Below are positions 55,751-64,000 of a stretch of 64,000 nucleotides of DNA, piece after piece. The first letter of the stretch is position 1, and each line of letters begins with the position of its first letter. This stretch comes from Streptomyces olivaceus (GTDB lineage Bacteria > Actinomycetota > Actinomycetes > Streptomycetales > Streptomycetaceae): assembly GCF_000721235.1 (NCBI RefSeq), contig NZ_JOFH01000007.1, positions 145,070 to 209,069 on the forward strand, given 5' to 3'. The notes below the pieces were generated by a model that was not told the DNA's origin, ran no database searches, and saw only the letters and a list, made by a program, of their open reading frames with translations. The translations under genes were made by a program, and so were the position numbers.

Positions 55751-55877
55751 GGGCCGGTCAGCCTCCGGAGGGGGTGTCCGGTCAGCCGCCGGAGGTGTCC
55801 AGCCTCCGGGGCTCGTCAGCCCCCTGGGTGTCCGGTCGGCCGCCGGAAGGGGCCGGTCAGCCGCCGGAGGTGTCCAG
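55751..55877. repeat. Repeats copying the dus 3' end
   Basis: The 22-base sequence GTCAGCCGCCGGAGGTGTCC plus AG, which contains the dus stop codon, occurs exactly at 55781-55802 and 55856-55877 (75-base period). GGTGTCCGGTC-like part-copies lie around them at 55751-55850. It fills the interval between convergent genes. Confidence 0.8.
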
Positions 55878-57023
55878 CTCGGCCTCCTCGCCGACGCCCG
55901 CGCAGTCGTACGGGTCCTTCAGCCAGCCGTCCGGCAGGACCACCCGGTTGTTGCCGGAGGTACGGCCGCGGGGGCCGTCGGCGCCGGCGGGCCAGGGCTG
56001 GTCGAGGTCCAGTTCGTCGAGACCGGCACGCAGTGCCGCGAGCGAGGAGGTGATCGCGAGCCGCTTGCGCATCTCGGAGCCGACGGCGAAGCCCTTGAGG
56101 TACCAGGCGACGTGCTTGCGGAAGTCGATGACGCCGCGCGCCTCGTCGCCGATCCACTCCCCCAGCAGCGTCGCGTGCCGGACCATCACGTCGGCGACCT
56201 CGCGCAGGGCGGGCCGCACATAGGCGTCGGTCCGCCCCTCGAAGGCGGCGACCAGGTCGGCGAAGAGCCACGGCCGCCCCAGGCAGCCGCGTCCGACCAC
56301 GACGCCGTCGCAGCCCGTCTCCCGCACCATCCGCAGCGCGTCCTCGGCGGACCAGATGTCGCCGTTGCCCAGCACCGGGATCTCCGGGACGTGTTCCTTG
56401 AGGCGGGCGATGGCGTCCCAGTCGGCGGTGCCGCCGTAGTGCTGGGCGGTGGTGCGGCCGTGCAGGGCGATGGCGGCGACGCCCTCCTCGACGGCGATCC
56501 GGCCGGCGTCGAGGAAGGTGAGGTGGTCGTCGTCGATGCCCTTGCGCATCTTCATGGTGACGGGCAGGTCACCGGCGCCGGTGACGGCCTCGCGGACGAT
56601 GGCCCGCAGCAGGTTCCGCTTGTAGGGGAGCGCCGAGCCGCCGCCCTTGCGGGTCACCTTGGGGACGGGGCAGCCGAAGTTCAGGTCGATGTGGTCGGCG
56701 AGGTTCTCCTCCGCGATCATGCGGACGGCCTTGCCGACGGTCAGGGGGTCGACGCCGTACAGCTGGATCGAGCGCGGGGTCTCGGTCGCGTCGAAGTGGA
56801 TCAGCTGCATGGTCTTCTCGTTGCGCTCGACCAGGGCGCGGGTGGTGATCATCTCGCTCACGAACAGGCCCTTGCCGCCGCTGAACTCCCTGCACAGGGT
56901 GCGGAACGGCGCGTTGGTGATCCCGGCCATCGGGGCCAGGACCACGGGCGGCGCGACGGTGTGCGGACCGATCCGCAGCGGTGCGGCGGCGGTGCCGGGG
57001 GCGGGCGTGGTGAGCGTGGACAT
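55857..57023 (-). CDS. dus: tRNA-dihydrouridine synthase
   Basis: 388 residues from MSTLTTPAPGTAAAPLRIG. The FMN barrel begins PPVVLAPMAGITNAPFRTLCREF. The catalytic Cys lies in NFGCPVPKVTRKGGGSAL near residue 117. ALHGRTTAQHYGGTADWDAI and GNGDIWSAEDAL bind FMN and tRNA. A C-terminal helical domain follows. It reduces uridines in the D loop of tRNA with NADPH. DusB-like in order; which uridine is not certain. It diverges from the MFS gene. Confidence 0.95.
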   Translation of the reverse strand: MSTLTTPAPGTAAAPLRIGPHTVAPPVVLAPMAGITNAPFRTLCREFSGGKGLFVSEMITTRALVERNEKTMQLIHFDATETPRSIQLYGVDPLTVGKAVRMIAEENLADHIDLNFGCPVPKVTRKGGGSALPYKRNLLRAIVREAVTGAGDLPVTMKMRKGIDDDHLTFLDAGRIAVEEGVAAIALHGRTTAQHYGGTADWDAIARLKEHVPEIPVLGNGDIWSAEDALRMVRETGCDGVVVGRGCLGRPWLFADLVAAFEGRTDAYVRPALREVADVMVRHATLLGEWIGDEARGVIDFRKHVAWYLKGFAVGSEMRKRLAITSSLAALRAGLDELDLDQPWPAGADGPRGRTSGNNRVVLPDGWLKDPYDCAGVGEEAELDTSGG

Positions 57024-57122
57024 TCCCCCATTGTCACGCACGTGCGCCGATGCCCCGCACAGCCTGTGGACAAAGACCATGCATGGGTCATTAGTTAACC
57101 GCACTATCGAAATGGGCGTACG

Positions 57123-58577
57123 ATGAAGTCCATGCCCGAGCTCACCCACCGCCGCCGGATGCTCGTGCTCGCCATCTGCTGCATGAGCCTGCTGATCGTG
57201 AGCATCGACAACACGATCCTCAACGTCGCCCTCCCCTCCATGCAGCGCGACCTGCACGCGAGCACCTCGGGCCTGCAGTGGGCGATCGACGCGTACACGC
57301 TCGTGCTGGCCGCCCTGCTCATGCTCTCCGGCTCCACGGCCGACCGGATCGGCCGCAAGCGGGTCTTCATGACGGGCCTGGTGGTCTTCACCCTCGGTTC
57401 GCTGCTGTGCTCCCTGGCGCCGGACCTGTCCTCGCTGGTCGTCTTCCGGATGATGCAGGCGGTGGGCGGTTCGATGCTCAACCCGGTCGCCATGTCGATC
57501 ATCACCAACACCTTCACCGACCCGCGCGAGCGCGCCCGCGCGATCGGCGTGTGGGGCGCGGTGGTCGGCATATCCATGGCCGCCGGTCCGCTGGTGGGCG
57601 GCGTACTGGTGGAGTCGGTCGGCTGGCGCTCGATCTTCTGGGTCAACCTGCCGGTGGGCCTGGCCGCCCTCCTGCTCACCCTGCGCTTCGTCCCCGAGTC
57701 CCGCGCGCCGAAGGGCCGCCGCCCCGACCCGCTGGGCCAGCTGATGGTGATCGTCCTGTTCGGCTCGCTCACCTACGCCATCATCGAGGCACCGAACGCC
57801 GGACTCACGACGGTGCTGCCGTTCGCCGTGCTGGCGCTCGCCGCCCTCGCCGGCCTGCTCCTGTACGAGCCCCGGCGCGCCGAGCCCCTCATCGAGCTGC
57901 GCTTCTTCCGGTCGGCGCCGTTCAGCGGGGCCACCGTCATCGCGATCAGCGCCTTCGCCGCGCTGGGCGGCTTCCTCTTCCTGTCCACGCTGTACCTGCA
58001 GAACGTACGCGGACTCAGCGCCCTGGAGGCCGGTCTGTGGATGCTGCCGATGGCCGTCCCGACCTTCCTCTGCGCCCCGCTGTCCGGGCGGCTGGTCGGC
58101 AGCCGGGGGCCGCGGCTGCCGCTGCTGATCGCGGGCGGCGCGCTGACCGTGAGCGGGGCGCTGTTCGCCGCGTTCGAGGCCGAGACCTCCGACGTCACCC
58201 TCTTCGTCGGCTACGTCCTGTTCGGCGTCGGCTTCGGCTTCGTCAACGCGCCCATCACCAACACCGCCGTCTCCGGCATGCCGCGCGCCCAGGCCGGGGT
58301 CGCCGCGGCGGTCGCCTCCACCAGCCGCCAGCTGGGCCAGACGCTGGGCGTGGCGGTGGTCGGCGCGGTCCTGGCGGCGGGCGTGAGCGCCTCGGCGTAC
58401 CGGGACACCTTCGTCTCCGCCTCCCGCCCCGGCTGGTGGATCCTGGCCGCCTGCGGCCTCGCGGTCCTCGTCCTGGGCGCCGTCACCAACGGCCGCTGGG
58501 CCCACCGCACGGCGGAACGCACGGCACAGCGCCTGGCGGCCCCGGAGGTACGGGAGGCGTCCCGGACGGGGGCCTGA
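57123..58577 (+). CDS. MFS efflux transporter (QacA/EmrB, DHA2-type)
   Basis: 484 residues, with 14 hydrophobic segments expected. Motif A appears as GSTADRIGRKRVFMTGL, motif C as GAVVGISMAAGPLVGGVLVESVGWRSIFWVNLP, and the DHA2 motif SIDNTILNVALP near residue 27. It exports drugs or metabolites by proton antiport. ATG at 57123 or 57132; the first precedes MPELTHRRR. It is divergent from dus, with 99 bases between. Confidence 0.93.
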   Translation: MKSMPELTHRRRMLVLAICCMSLLIVSIDNTILNVALPSMQRDLHASTSGLQWAIDAYTLVLAALLMLSGSTADRIGRKRVFMTGLVVFTLGSLLCSLAPDLSSLVVFRMMQAVGGSMLNPVAMSIITNTFTDPRERARAIGVWGAVVGISMAAGPLVGGVLVESVGWRSIFWVNLPVGLAALLLTLRFVPESRAPKGRRPDPLGQLMVIVLFGSLTYAIIEAPNAGLTTVLPFAVLALAALAGLLLYEPRRAEPLIELRFFRSAPFSGATVIAISAFAALGGFLFLSTLYLQNVRGLSALEAGLWMLPMAVPTFLCAPLSGRLVGSRGPRLPLLIAGGALTVSGALFAAFEAETSDVTLFVGYVLFGVGFGFVNAPITNTAVSGMPRAQAGVAAAVASTSRQLGQTLGVAVVGAVLAAGVSASAYRDTFVSASRPGWWILAACGLAVLVLGAVTNGRWAHRTAERTAQRLAAPEVREASRTGA

Positions 58578-58602
58578 ACCCTCCCCGGCCGGTACGGGGG
58601 GG

Positions 58603-58731
58603 GGCGTGCTGCCAGGGGCCGGCACGGGCGGCGTGCTGCCAGGGGGACGCCAGTCCGGCCCGGCAGCACCGTGCCGCCATGGAGACGTCAGTCCAGCCGG
58701 CAGCACCGTGCCGGCACGGAGACGTCAGTCC
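58603..58731. repeat. Direct and inverted repeats downstream of the MFS gene
   Basis: GGCGTGCTGCCAGGGG occurs twice (58603-58618, 58630-58645). CCGGCAGCACCGTGCCG occurs at 58660-58676 and 58697-58713, and GGAGACGTCAGTCC at 58681-58694 and 58718-58731 (37-base period). CGTGCTGCC and GGCAGCAC also face each other. The last GACGTCAG copy includes the stop of the convergent ATPase gene. Confidence 0.75.
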
Positions 58732-58764
58732 GGCCGGCGTGGGCGCCCGTGTTGCCGGGCGACG

Positions 58765-61700
58765 TCAGCGCACCGCCGCCGGCAGCCGTTCCGCCACCTT
58801 CGGCCAGTACCGCGTCACCGCGGCCTCCACGCCCGGCAGCGCCCGCTGTCCCGCCAGGGCCAGGACGATCGCCGCGGCCACGCCCGTCCAGGCCACCGGA
58901 CCCAGCGGTGTGCAGCCGAAGAGGCGGCTAGCGCCCGGCGTCATCACGAGGGCGACCAGCGCGGCGGCGGAGCCCAGGCACGTCACCTGCACCAGGCGGC
59001 TCTCGCGCCGGTCGGCGAGGGTCTGGGCGAGCTGGGTGCCGACGACCGCGCACAGTGCCATCGTCGTCGAGCGGCGCCGCGTGCCCGGTGTACAGCGGCC
59101 GAACAGCCAGGCGGCGGTCGCGCCGAGCGCGGTGGTCAGGGCCCGGTGCCGGATCTCCCGGAGCAGCGGCTCGCCCAGGACCGCCGCCCCGAGGGGGGCG
59201 CCCGCGTCGGCGGCCTCCTGCTCCGGGTCGCCCGTCCGCGTCACCGCGACCGCCATCGCCGGGAACAGGTCGGTGAACAGGTTGACCAGCAGCATCTGCC
59301 GGGTCGACAGCGGCGAGGCGCCGCCCAGCACCGTGCCGAGGATGCCGAAGCCGACCTCGCCCGCGTTGCCGCCGATCAGGATGGCGATGGCGTCGGCGAC
59401 GCTGTGCCACAGCGCCCGGCCTTCCCGCACCGCCTCCACCAGAACCAGCAGGTCGTCGCCCGTGACGACCAGGTCTGCGGCGTTGCGGGCGGCGGCCGAG
59501 CCGCGGGCGCTGATACCGACGCCGATGTCGGCGGCGCGGATCGCGGCGGCGTCGTTGGCGCCGTCCCCGACCATGCCGACGACCCGCCCGGCGTCCCGCA
59601 TCGACTCGACGACCTGGAGTTTCTGCTCCGGCGCCACGCGGGCCACGACGTCCGCGTCGCGCAGCATCCGCGAGCGCGCCGTGCGGTCGGCCGCGGCGAT
59701 CTCGTCGCCGGTGACCACGACCGCGTCCTCGGGCCAGCCCAGGTCGACGGCGATGGCGCGGGCGGTCTGCGGATGGTCGCCGGTCAGCACCACGGGCCGT
59801 ACGCCCGCCTCGCGCAGCCCGCGCACCAGCGCCGGGGAGGTCTCGCGGGGCACGTCGGCGATCGCCAGCAGCCCCGTGAACTCCAGCCCGGACGGCGGCT
59901 GTTCGAGGACGTCGGCCGCCTTCTCGCCCTCGGCCAGGGAACGCCGCGCCACCGCGATGATGCGCAGCCCGGCACCGGCCAGCCGCTGCGCCACGCCGGC
60001 GGTGTCCGCGGGCAGACCGGCGCAGGCGGGCAGCACCGTCTCCGGCGCACCCTTGACCACCAGCACGGCCGATCCGCCCCCGCTCTCGCCCTTGCGCTCG
60101 CGCCCCACGGCGGCCGCGTAGCCGCGGGAGGTCTCGAAGGGCAGGCCCTCCTCCTGCATCCACTCCGGGTCGTCCCCGGCCGCCTCCAGGACCGCCTCGT
60201 CGGTGGCGTGGGTGGGCCGGGCACCGTCGCCGTTCAGCCGCGGGCAGGCGCGCGCGGCGGTCCGTACGGCGTCGGCGGCGTCCGGGTCGCCGACCCGGCG
60301 CACCGTGCCGTCGGGGCCCGCGACCCGCGTCAGCCGCAGGCGGTTCTCGGTGAGCGTGCCGGTCTTGTCGAAGCAGACGGTGTCCATGCGGCCCAGCGCC
60401 TCCAGGGTGCGCGGGGTGCGCACGAGGACGCCGTGGCGGCTCAGGCGGCGGGCCGCCGCGAGCTGCGCCACCGTCGCGACCAGCGGCAGCCCCTCGGGCA
60501 CGGCGGCCACCGCCACCGACACGCCGCCCGCGACGGCCTGCCTGACCGGCGCCCCGCGCAGCAGCGAGAGGCCGGTCACCGCGGCGCCGCCCGCCAGGGT
60601 GAGCGGCAGTGCCTTGCGGGTCAGCTCCTGGAGCCGGGCCTGCACCCCGGCCGCCGAGGGGGTCCGGGCGGCCAGCGCGACCGCCCGCGCCGCCTCGGTG
60701 TGGTCGCCGGTGTCGACGACGACGGCCCGGGCCCGCCCGGCCACCACGGTCGTGCCCTCGAAGACCATGCAGGACCGCTCGGCCACCGGAGCACGGGGCA
60801 CCGGGTCCACGCACTTGTCCACCGGCAGCGACTCGCCGGTCAGCGCGGACTCGTCCACCTCCAGACCGTCCTCCCACAGCAGCCGCGCGTCGGCGGGTAC
60901 CACGTCGTCCGCCTTCAGCTCGATCACGTGCCCGGGATGCAGCTTGGCCGCGTCCACGATCCGCGGCTCGCCCCGCGCGGGGGCCTCTCCGGGGGCCTCC
61001 CGCGGCCCGTCCCCGACCGGCACCGTGGTCCCACCGGTCCCACCGGTCCCGCCGGTCCGCGACGGGCGCGCCTCGGCCGGGACCGAGGATCCCCCGCCGC
61101 CGGACCGCCCGGGGGCGCGGTACTCCCCCTCCGCGCCAGGCTCCTCGCCGAGGCCGACGTGCCCGTCCCCCGATGCGGGGTCCTCCGCCAGGCGGGCCTT
61201 CTGCTTCTGCTCCGCGAGCAGCCCGGAGAGCGCCCGCTCGGCCCGCAGCCGCTGGAAGCCGCCGACCAGCGCGTTCAGATCCAGGGCGCCGACCACGAGC
61301 AACGCGTCCACGACCGACCCGAGGATCGCGGAGGCGGCCGAGCCGACCGCGAGGACCGGGGTGAGCGGGTCGTCCAGCTCACCGCGCACGGCCCGGGCCA
61401 GCTGCCACGACCAGCGTGCCGGGGCCAGCACCCGCACCCGGCCCGCCCGGTCGGCGGCGGCCCGCAGCCGCGCCGCGGCCTGCTCGGCGGCGGACGGCTC
61501 GGGCCCGCCCTCCCGCTCCAACCGGTCCCGTACGGCGTCAGGGTCCAGCGCGTGCCACGCCACCCTGGGCCGCGGGCGCGGCGCGCGGGCCGCCGCCACG
61601 CCGAGCGCCGCGCGCGTCCCCGACAGCAGGGCCAGCGCCGCGCTCGCGTCGACCGGCGCGTGCCGCATCCCCAGCAGCGCCGACACACCGCCCCGGCGTC

Positions 61701-63339
61701 TGCCGCGCGCCTCGCCGACCGCCACGAGCAGTCCCGACAGCGCGGCCCCGGACCGGGCCAGCGTCTGCGACCTGCGCCCGATCGCGCGGGCCGCCGGAAC
61801 CGCCCGCAGCAGCCGCCACACGTCGGCGAGGCCCTGCGTGGCGATCACGTCCGCGCCCCACGCCACCGGGCCGTCGGTGTCGGCCAGCGCCACCGCCACG
61901 TCCCCGCCGAGCAGCCCGGCCGGCACCTCCGGGCCGTCCCCGGCCCGCGGCCGTACGACGGTGACGACGCCGCCGCCCTCGGCACGGAGACCGGCGACGA
62001 CCTCGCCCCACGGGCGCCCGGCGCCGACGACCTGGTCCGCGAGGCCGGTGAAGTCGGCCAGCGCCGGGTCCTCGACCATCACCACGCGCAGGCCCGCACG
62101 GCGCGCCGCGTCCAGCACGTCCTCGGTCCACGGGTCCGCGCCCGCTCCCGGCGCCCGCAGCGCGCTGGGGTGCAGGACGACCGTGCGGACCGTCTCCAAC
62201 TGCCGCAGCCGGGCGGGATCGCGCACCAGCACTCCGGTACGGGACAGCGCGGCGCTCAGGACGGCGTGGAACGCGGCGGGCCCGTAACGCGCCGCCTTGG
62301 GCGAACCGGCGAGCACCGCCTCCGCCGCCTCGGACAGGTCGTGCTTGACCAGCAGGGTGGCCGCGGCACCCGCGACGCTGCCGGCCGAGGCGTGGGTGGC
62401 GTAGTCCTGGGCCGGGGAGGTGAGCGGCGGCGGGCGCAGCTCCCCCGCGGCGGGCAGACTGCCGCGTCCGGGCGCGCAGAGCTGGTCGTGCACGCCCTCG
62501 AAGGCCGCCGCCCGCGCCACGGCCTCGGTCAACTGGCAGGTGCGCAGCGCCCCGTCGAGCACCAGCGAGGTGGGGCTCTGCCCGGCTCCGTGCACGACCG
62601 CGTTGGCGGCGGCCAGCGCCACGTCCGTGCGGTGGTCGCCGAGCCGCTCGCGCAGCCAGGCGCGGAACGCCGGGTTCTCGCGCAGCAGCGTCGCCACGGC
62701 GGTGACCAGCCGCGGCGACGCGGGCAGCCGCAGGCGCGCACCGGTCACGGCCGCGGCGATGCCCAGCACGTCGGCCCCGAGCGCGGCCGCCGCGACCCGC
62801 ACGGAGACCGGGTCGCCGGGGTGGTCCGGCTCGTCCGCCGACACCTCCGCGTCCGACTGTTCCCGCCGCTCGGGCCGCTCCGACCGGGTGAGTCCGTGGC
62901 GCTCGGCGATGCCGGTGGCGCGCTCCACGACGCGGTCGGTGAGCGCGTCCTCGGTGGCGGTCACCACCAGCCTGGCGAGGCCGGTGTCCCAGTAGGCGAG
63001 CAGGACGTCCGGGTGCTCGGCCAGCTCCGCCGCCACCCGCCGCGCCAGGTGCTCCGTGCCGCCCGCCAGGCGGGCCTCGTCCGCCGAGACCGGCCTGAGC
63101 GCCAGGTGCGCCCGGGGCCCGGCCCGCCACTCCCGGCTGCCGCCCGGCAGCGCCGCGCGGGCCACCCGGGCGGCCCGCGCGGCGAAGTCGGCGCCGCGCA
63201 CCCCGGCCCGTGCGGTGCCCGCGACCGCGCCGGCCGCGGCACCCACGGCGGGCGCGGTGCCGCGCGCGAGCAGGCGGGGTCCGGCCAGCACGAACCCGGA
63301 GACGGCGTCCTGGGACCGCGTCAGAAGCGCACCGACCAT
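58765..63339 (-). CDS. Giant CtpI-like cation-transporting P-type ATPase
   Basis: 1524 residues, about twice a normal P-type ATPase and similar in size to mycobacterial CtpI. The N-terminal 600 residues hold heavy-metal-like small domains and membrane helices of low identity. The A domain (ESALTGESLPVDK), PEGLP motif in VPEGLPLVATV, phosphorylation site FDKTGTLTEN (Asp near residue 991), VKGAPE and GDGANDAAAIRAADIG are intact. PEGLP places it near Ca2+/P2-type pumps; the ion is unknown. A Gly/Thr/Pro-rich insertion (TGGTGGTGGTT) lies before the A domain. The histone-like gene is eight bases upstream. Confidence 0.92.
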   Translation of the reverse strand: MVGALLTRSQDAVSGFVLAGPRLLARGTAPAVGAAAGAVAGTARAGVRGADFAARAARVARAALPGGSREWRAGPRAHLALRPVSADEARLAGGTEHLARRVAAELAEHPDVLLAYWDTGLARLVVTATEDALTDRVVERATGIAERHGLTRSERPERREQSDAEVSADEPDHPGDPVSVRVAAAALGADVLGIAAAVTGARLRLPASPRLVTAVATLLRENPAFRAWLRERLGDHRTDVALAAANAVVHGAGQSPTSLVLDGALRTCQLTEAVARAAAFEGVHDQLCAPGRGSLPAAGELRPPPLTSPAQDYATHASAGSVAGAAATLLVKHDLSEAAEAVLAGSPKAARYGPAAFHAVLSAALSRTGVLVRDPARLRQLETVRTVVLHPSALRAPGAGADPWTEDVLDAARRAGLRVVMVEDPALADFTGLADQVVGAGRPWGEVVAGLRAEGGGVVTVVRPRAGDGPEVPAGLLGGDVAVALADTDGPVAWGADVIATQGLADVWRLLRAVPAARAIGRRSQTLARSGAALSGLLVAVGEARGRRRGGVSALLGMRHAPVDASAALALLSGTRAALGVAAARAPRPRPRVAWHALDPDAVRDRLEREGGPEPSAAEQAAARLRAAADRAGRVRVLAPARWSWQLARAVRGELDDPLTPVLAVGSAASAILGSVVDALLVVGALDLNALVGGFQRLRAERALSGLLAEQKQKARLAEDPASGDGHVGLGEEPGAEGEYRAPGRSGGGGSSVPAEARPSRTGGTGGTGGTTVPVGDGPREAPGEAPARGEPRIVDAAKLHPGHVIELKADDVVPADARLLWEDGLEVDESALTGESLPVDKCVDPVPRAPVAERSCMVFEGTTVVAGRARAVVVDTGDHTEAARAVALAARTPSAAGVQARLQELTRKALPLTLAGGAAVTGLSLLRGAPVRQAVAGGVSVAVAAVPEGLPLVATVAQLAAARRLSRHGVLVRTPRTLEALGRMDTVCFDKTGTLTENRLRLTRVAGPDGTVRRVGDPDAADAVRTAARACPRLNGDGARPTHATDEAVLEAAGDDPEWMQEEGLPFETSRGYAAAVGRERKGESGGGSAVLVVKGAPETVLPACAGLPADTAGVAQRLAGAGLRIIAVARRSLAEGEKAADVLEQPPSGLEFTGLLAIADVPRETSPALVRGLREAGVRPVVLTGDHPQTARAIAVDLGWPEDAVVVTGDEIAAADRTARSRMLRDADVVARVAPEQKLQVVESMRDAGRVVGMVGDGANDAAAIRAADIGVGISARGSAAARNAADLVVTGDDLLVLVEAVREGRALWHSVADAIAILIGGNAGEVGFGILGTVLGGASPLSTRQMLLVNLFTDLFPAMAVAVTRTGDPEQEAADAGAPLGAAVLGEPLLREIRHRALTTALGATAAWLFGRCTPGTRRRSTTMALCAVVGTQLAQTLADRRESRLVQVTCLGSAAALVALVMTPGASRLFGCTPLGPVAWTGVAAAIVLALAGQRALPGVEAAVTRYWPKVAERLPAAVR

Positions 63340-63347
63340 CGCTGCGC

Positions 63348-64000
63348 TCAGCCCGTGGTTCGGGTGCGGGAGGCGGAGCCCGCCCGACGACGGCCGCTCC
63401 GGGAGGACCGCCCGGCCGCCGCCTTGGCCGCCGCCCGCCCGCTGCTCCGCGTGGGTGACGCCGTCTTCTTGGCGACGGACTCGGCGGCGGACTTGGCAGC
63501 ACCGCGCGCGGTGGCCGACTTGGCGGCGGACTTCGCCGACACGGCCTTGGCGCCCCTGGTCTCGGCGGCCGCGGACTTCGCGGCGGCGACCTTCTTCGCG
63601 GCGCTCGTCTTCGCCGCGGCACCGCTCGCGGTGGCGGACTGGGCGGCACTGCCGCGCGCGGTGGCCGACTTGGTGACAGCACCGCGCGCGGTGGTCGATT
63701 TCGCGGCAGTGCCCCGCGTGGTGGTCGATTTCACCGCACCGCGCGCGGTGGCCGCCTTCCCGGCGGCCTTCCGCGCGGTGGCCGATTTCGCCGTCGCCGA
63801 CTTGGTGGCGGTCCTCTTGGCCGCGGCCTTGGCCGTACTCCTCTCGGCGACGGATCTGGCGACCGCGCTGCCGGAAACACCGCCGCCCCCACCACGCGAG
63901 GCCCCGCCACCCGACACCCCGGCACCCGCCGCCCCACCGCCCTCACCCAGCGCCCGCTGCCCCCGCGCCTTCCCCCGCTGCCCCTCTCCCTCTTCCTGCC
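63348..64000 (-). CDS. Ala/Lys/Ser/Thr-rich histone H1-like protein, partial
   Basis: From the stop at 63348 the frame is open to the right window edge (at least 217 codons); a GTG at 63917 would give 189 residues. The body is built from degenerate KSATARG, KSAAAK and GKAATARG units, rich in Ala, Lys, Arg, Ser and Thr. This is like the basic C-terminal domains of HupS-type nucleoid proteins and eukaryotic H1, without a visible HU fold. The eight-base gap to the P-type ATPase implies one operon. DNA binding is inferred from composition only. Confidence 0.7.
   Translation of the reverse strand, partial: QEEGEGQRGKARGQRALGEGGGAAGAGVSGGGASRGGGGGVSGSAVARSVAERSTAKAAAKRTATKSATAKSATARKAAGKAATARGAVKSTTTRGTAAKSTTARGAVTKSATARGSAAQSATASGAAAKTSAAKKVAAAKSAAAETRGAKAVSAKSAAKSATARGAAKSAAESVAKKTASPTRSSGRAAAKAAAGRSSRSGRRRAGSASRTRTTG

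Overview
This window is chromosomal DNA of a high-GC actinomycete, almost certainly Streptomyces. The evidence is strong GC bias at third codon positions, GTG starts behind GGAGG-type ribosome sites, an HrdA-type sigma factor beside dnaG, an MmyB-type regulator pair, an excalibur protein with an LAETG sorting motif, and a class F sortase. From memory, the gene order from about 18.5 kb onward (sugar kinase, paired ABC exporters, hrdA, dnaG, oxidoreductase, dgt, sirohydrochlorin chelatase, nasA, FMN reductase, nirBD, ppdK, dus) matches the conserved Streptomyces core chromosome. I could not check this by search.

Region 1 (1-17.97 kb) looks accessory. GC is visibly lower, and the genes are small redox and stress enzymes with many regulators. 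Eleven minus-strand genes run from a TetR gene (10765) down to a MazG-like gene (632): TetR, MmyB-type, WYL, saccharopine-dehydrogenase-like, SnoaL-like, MmyB-type, gnd, aldo/keto reductase, ABM-like, AlkC, MazG-like. A plus-strand alpha/beta hydrolase and peroxiredoxin follow. Then comes a minus-strand set: SRPBCC, aldo/keto reductase, SDR, a frameshifted aldo/keto reductase, a GlcG/HbpS-like protein and a degraded MFS gene, with a MarR gene facing away. The region ends at the 3' end of a tRNA gene with a CAU anticodon, the usual side for island insertion, but no integrase is visible. Several operators can be read. The clearest is a 54-bp element present both before the aldo/keto reductase and before the MFS remnant and MarR gene.

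Region 2 (17.97-31.3 kb) is core: three tRNA genes, a YtxH-like protein, an FGGY kinase with a Glu where the catalytic Asp is expected, an overlapping pair of ABC exporters, hrdA, dnaG, a FAD oxidoreductase, dgt and a CbiX-type chelatase. Region 3 (31.5-50.6 kb) contains nitrate and nitrite assimilation: nasA, whose interdomain linker has grown by a 30-bp tandem repeat, and a FAD reductase-nirB-nirD operon behind a GlnR box. These are interspersed with a secreted M4 protease, LysR, SDRs, a SoxR-box-controlled FMN reductase that appears leaderless, a sortase F pair, a TauE permease and a Ser/Thr kinase. Region 4 (50.7-64 kb) has ppdK, an LTA-synthase-like membrane enzyme, dus, a QacA-type MFS exporter, a giant CtpI-like P-type ATPase, and an Ala/Lys/Ser-rich histone-H1-like protein that runs off the right edge.

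Three genes have clear reading-frame breaks (near 15.67, 41.70 and 44.45 kb). They are either real decay or indel errors in GC-rich sequence. I saw no CRISPR array, prophage, complete insertion sequence or obvious new defence system. The most unusual signals are regulatory DNA elements and low-complexity expansions.
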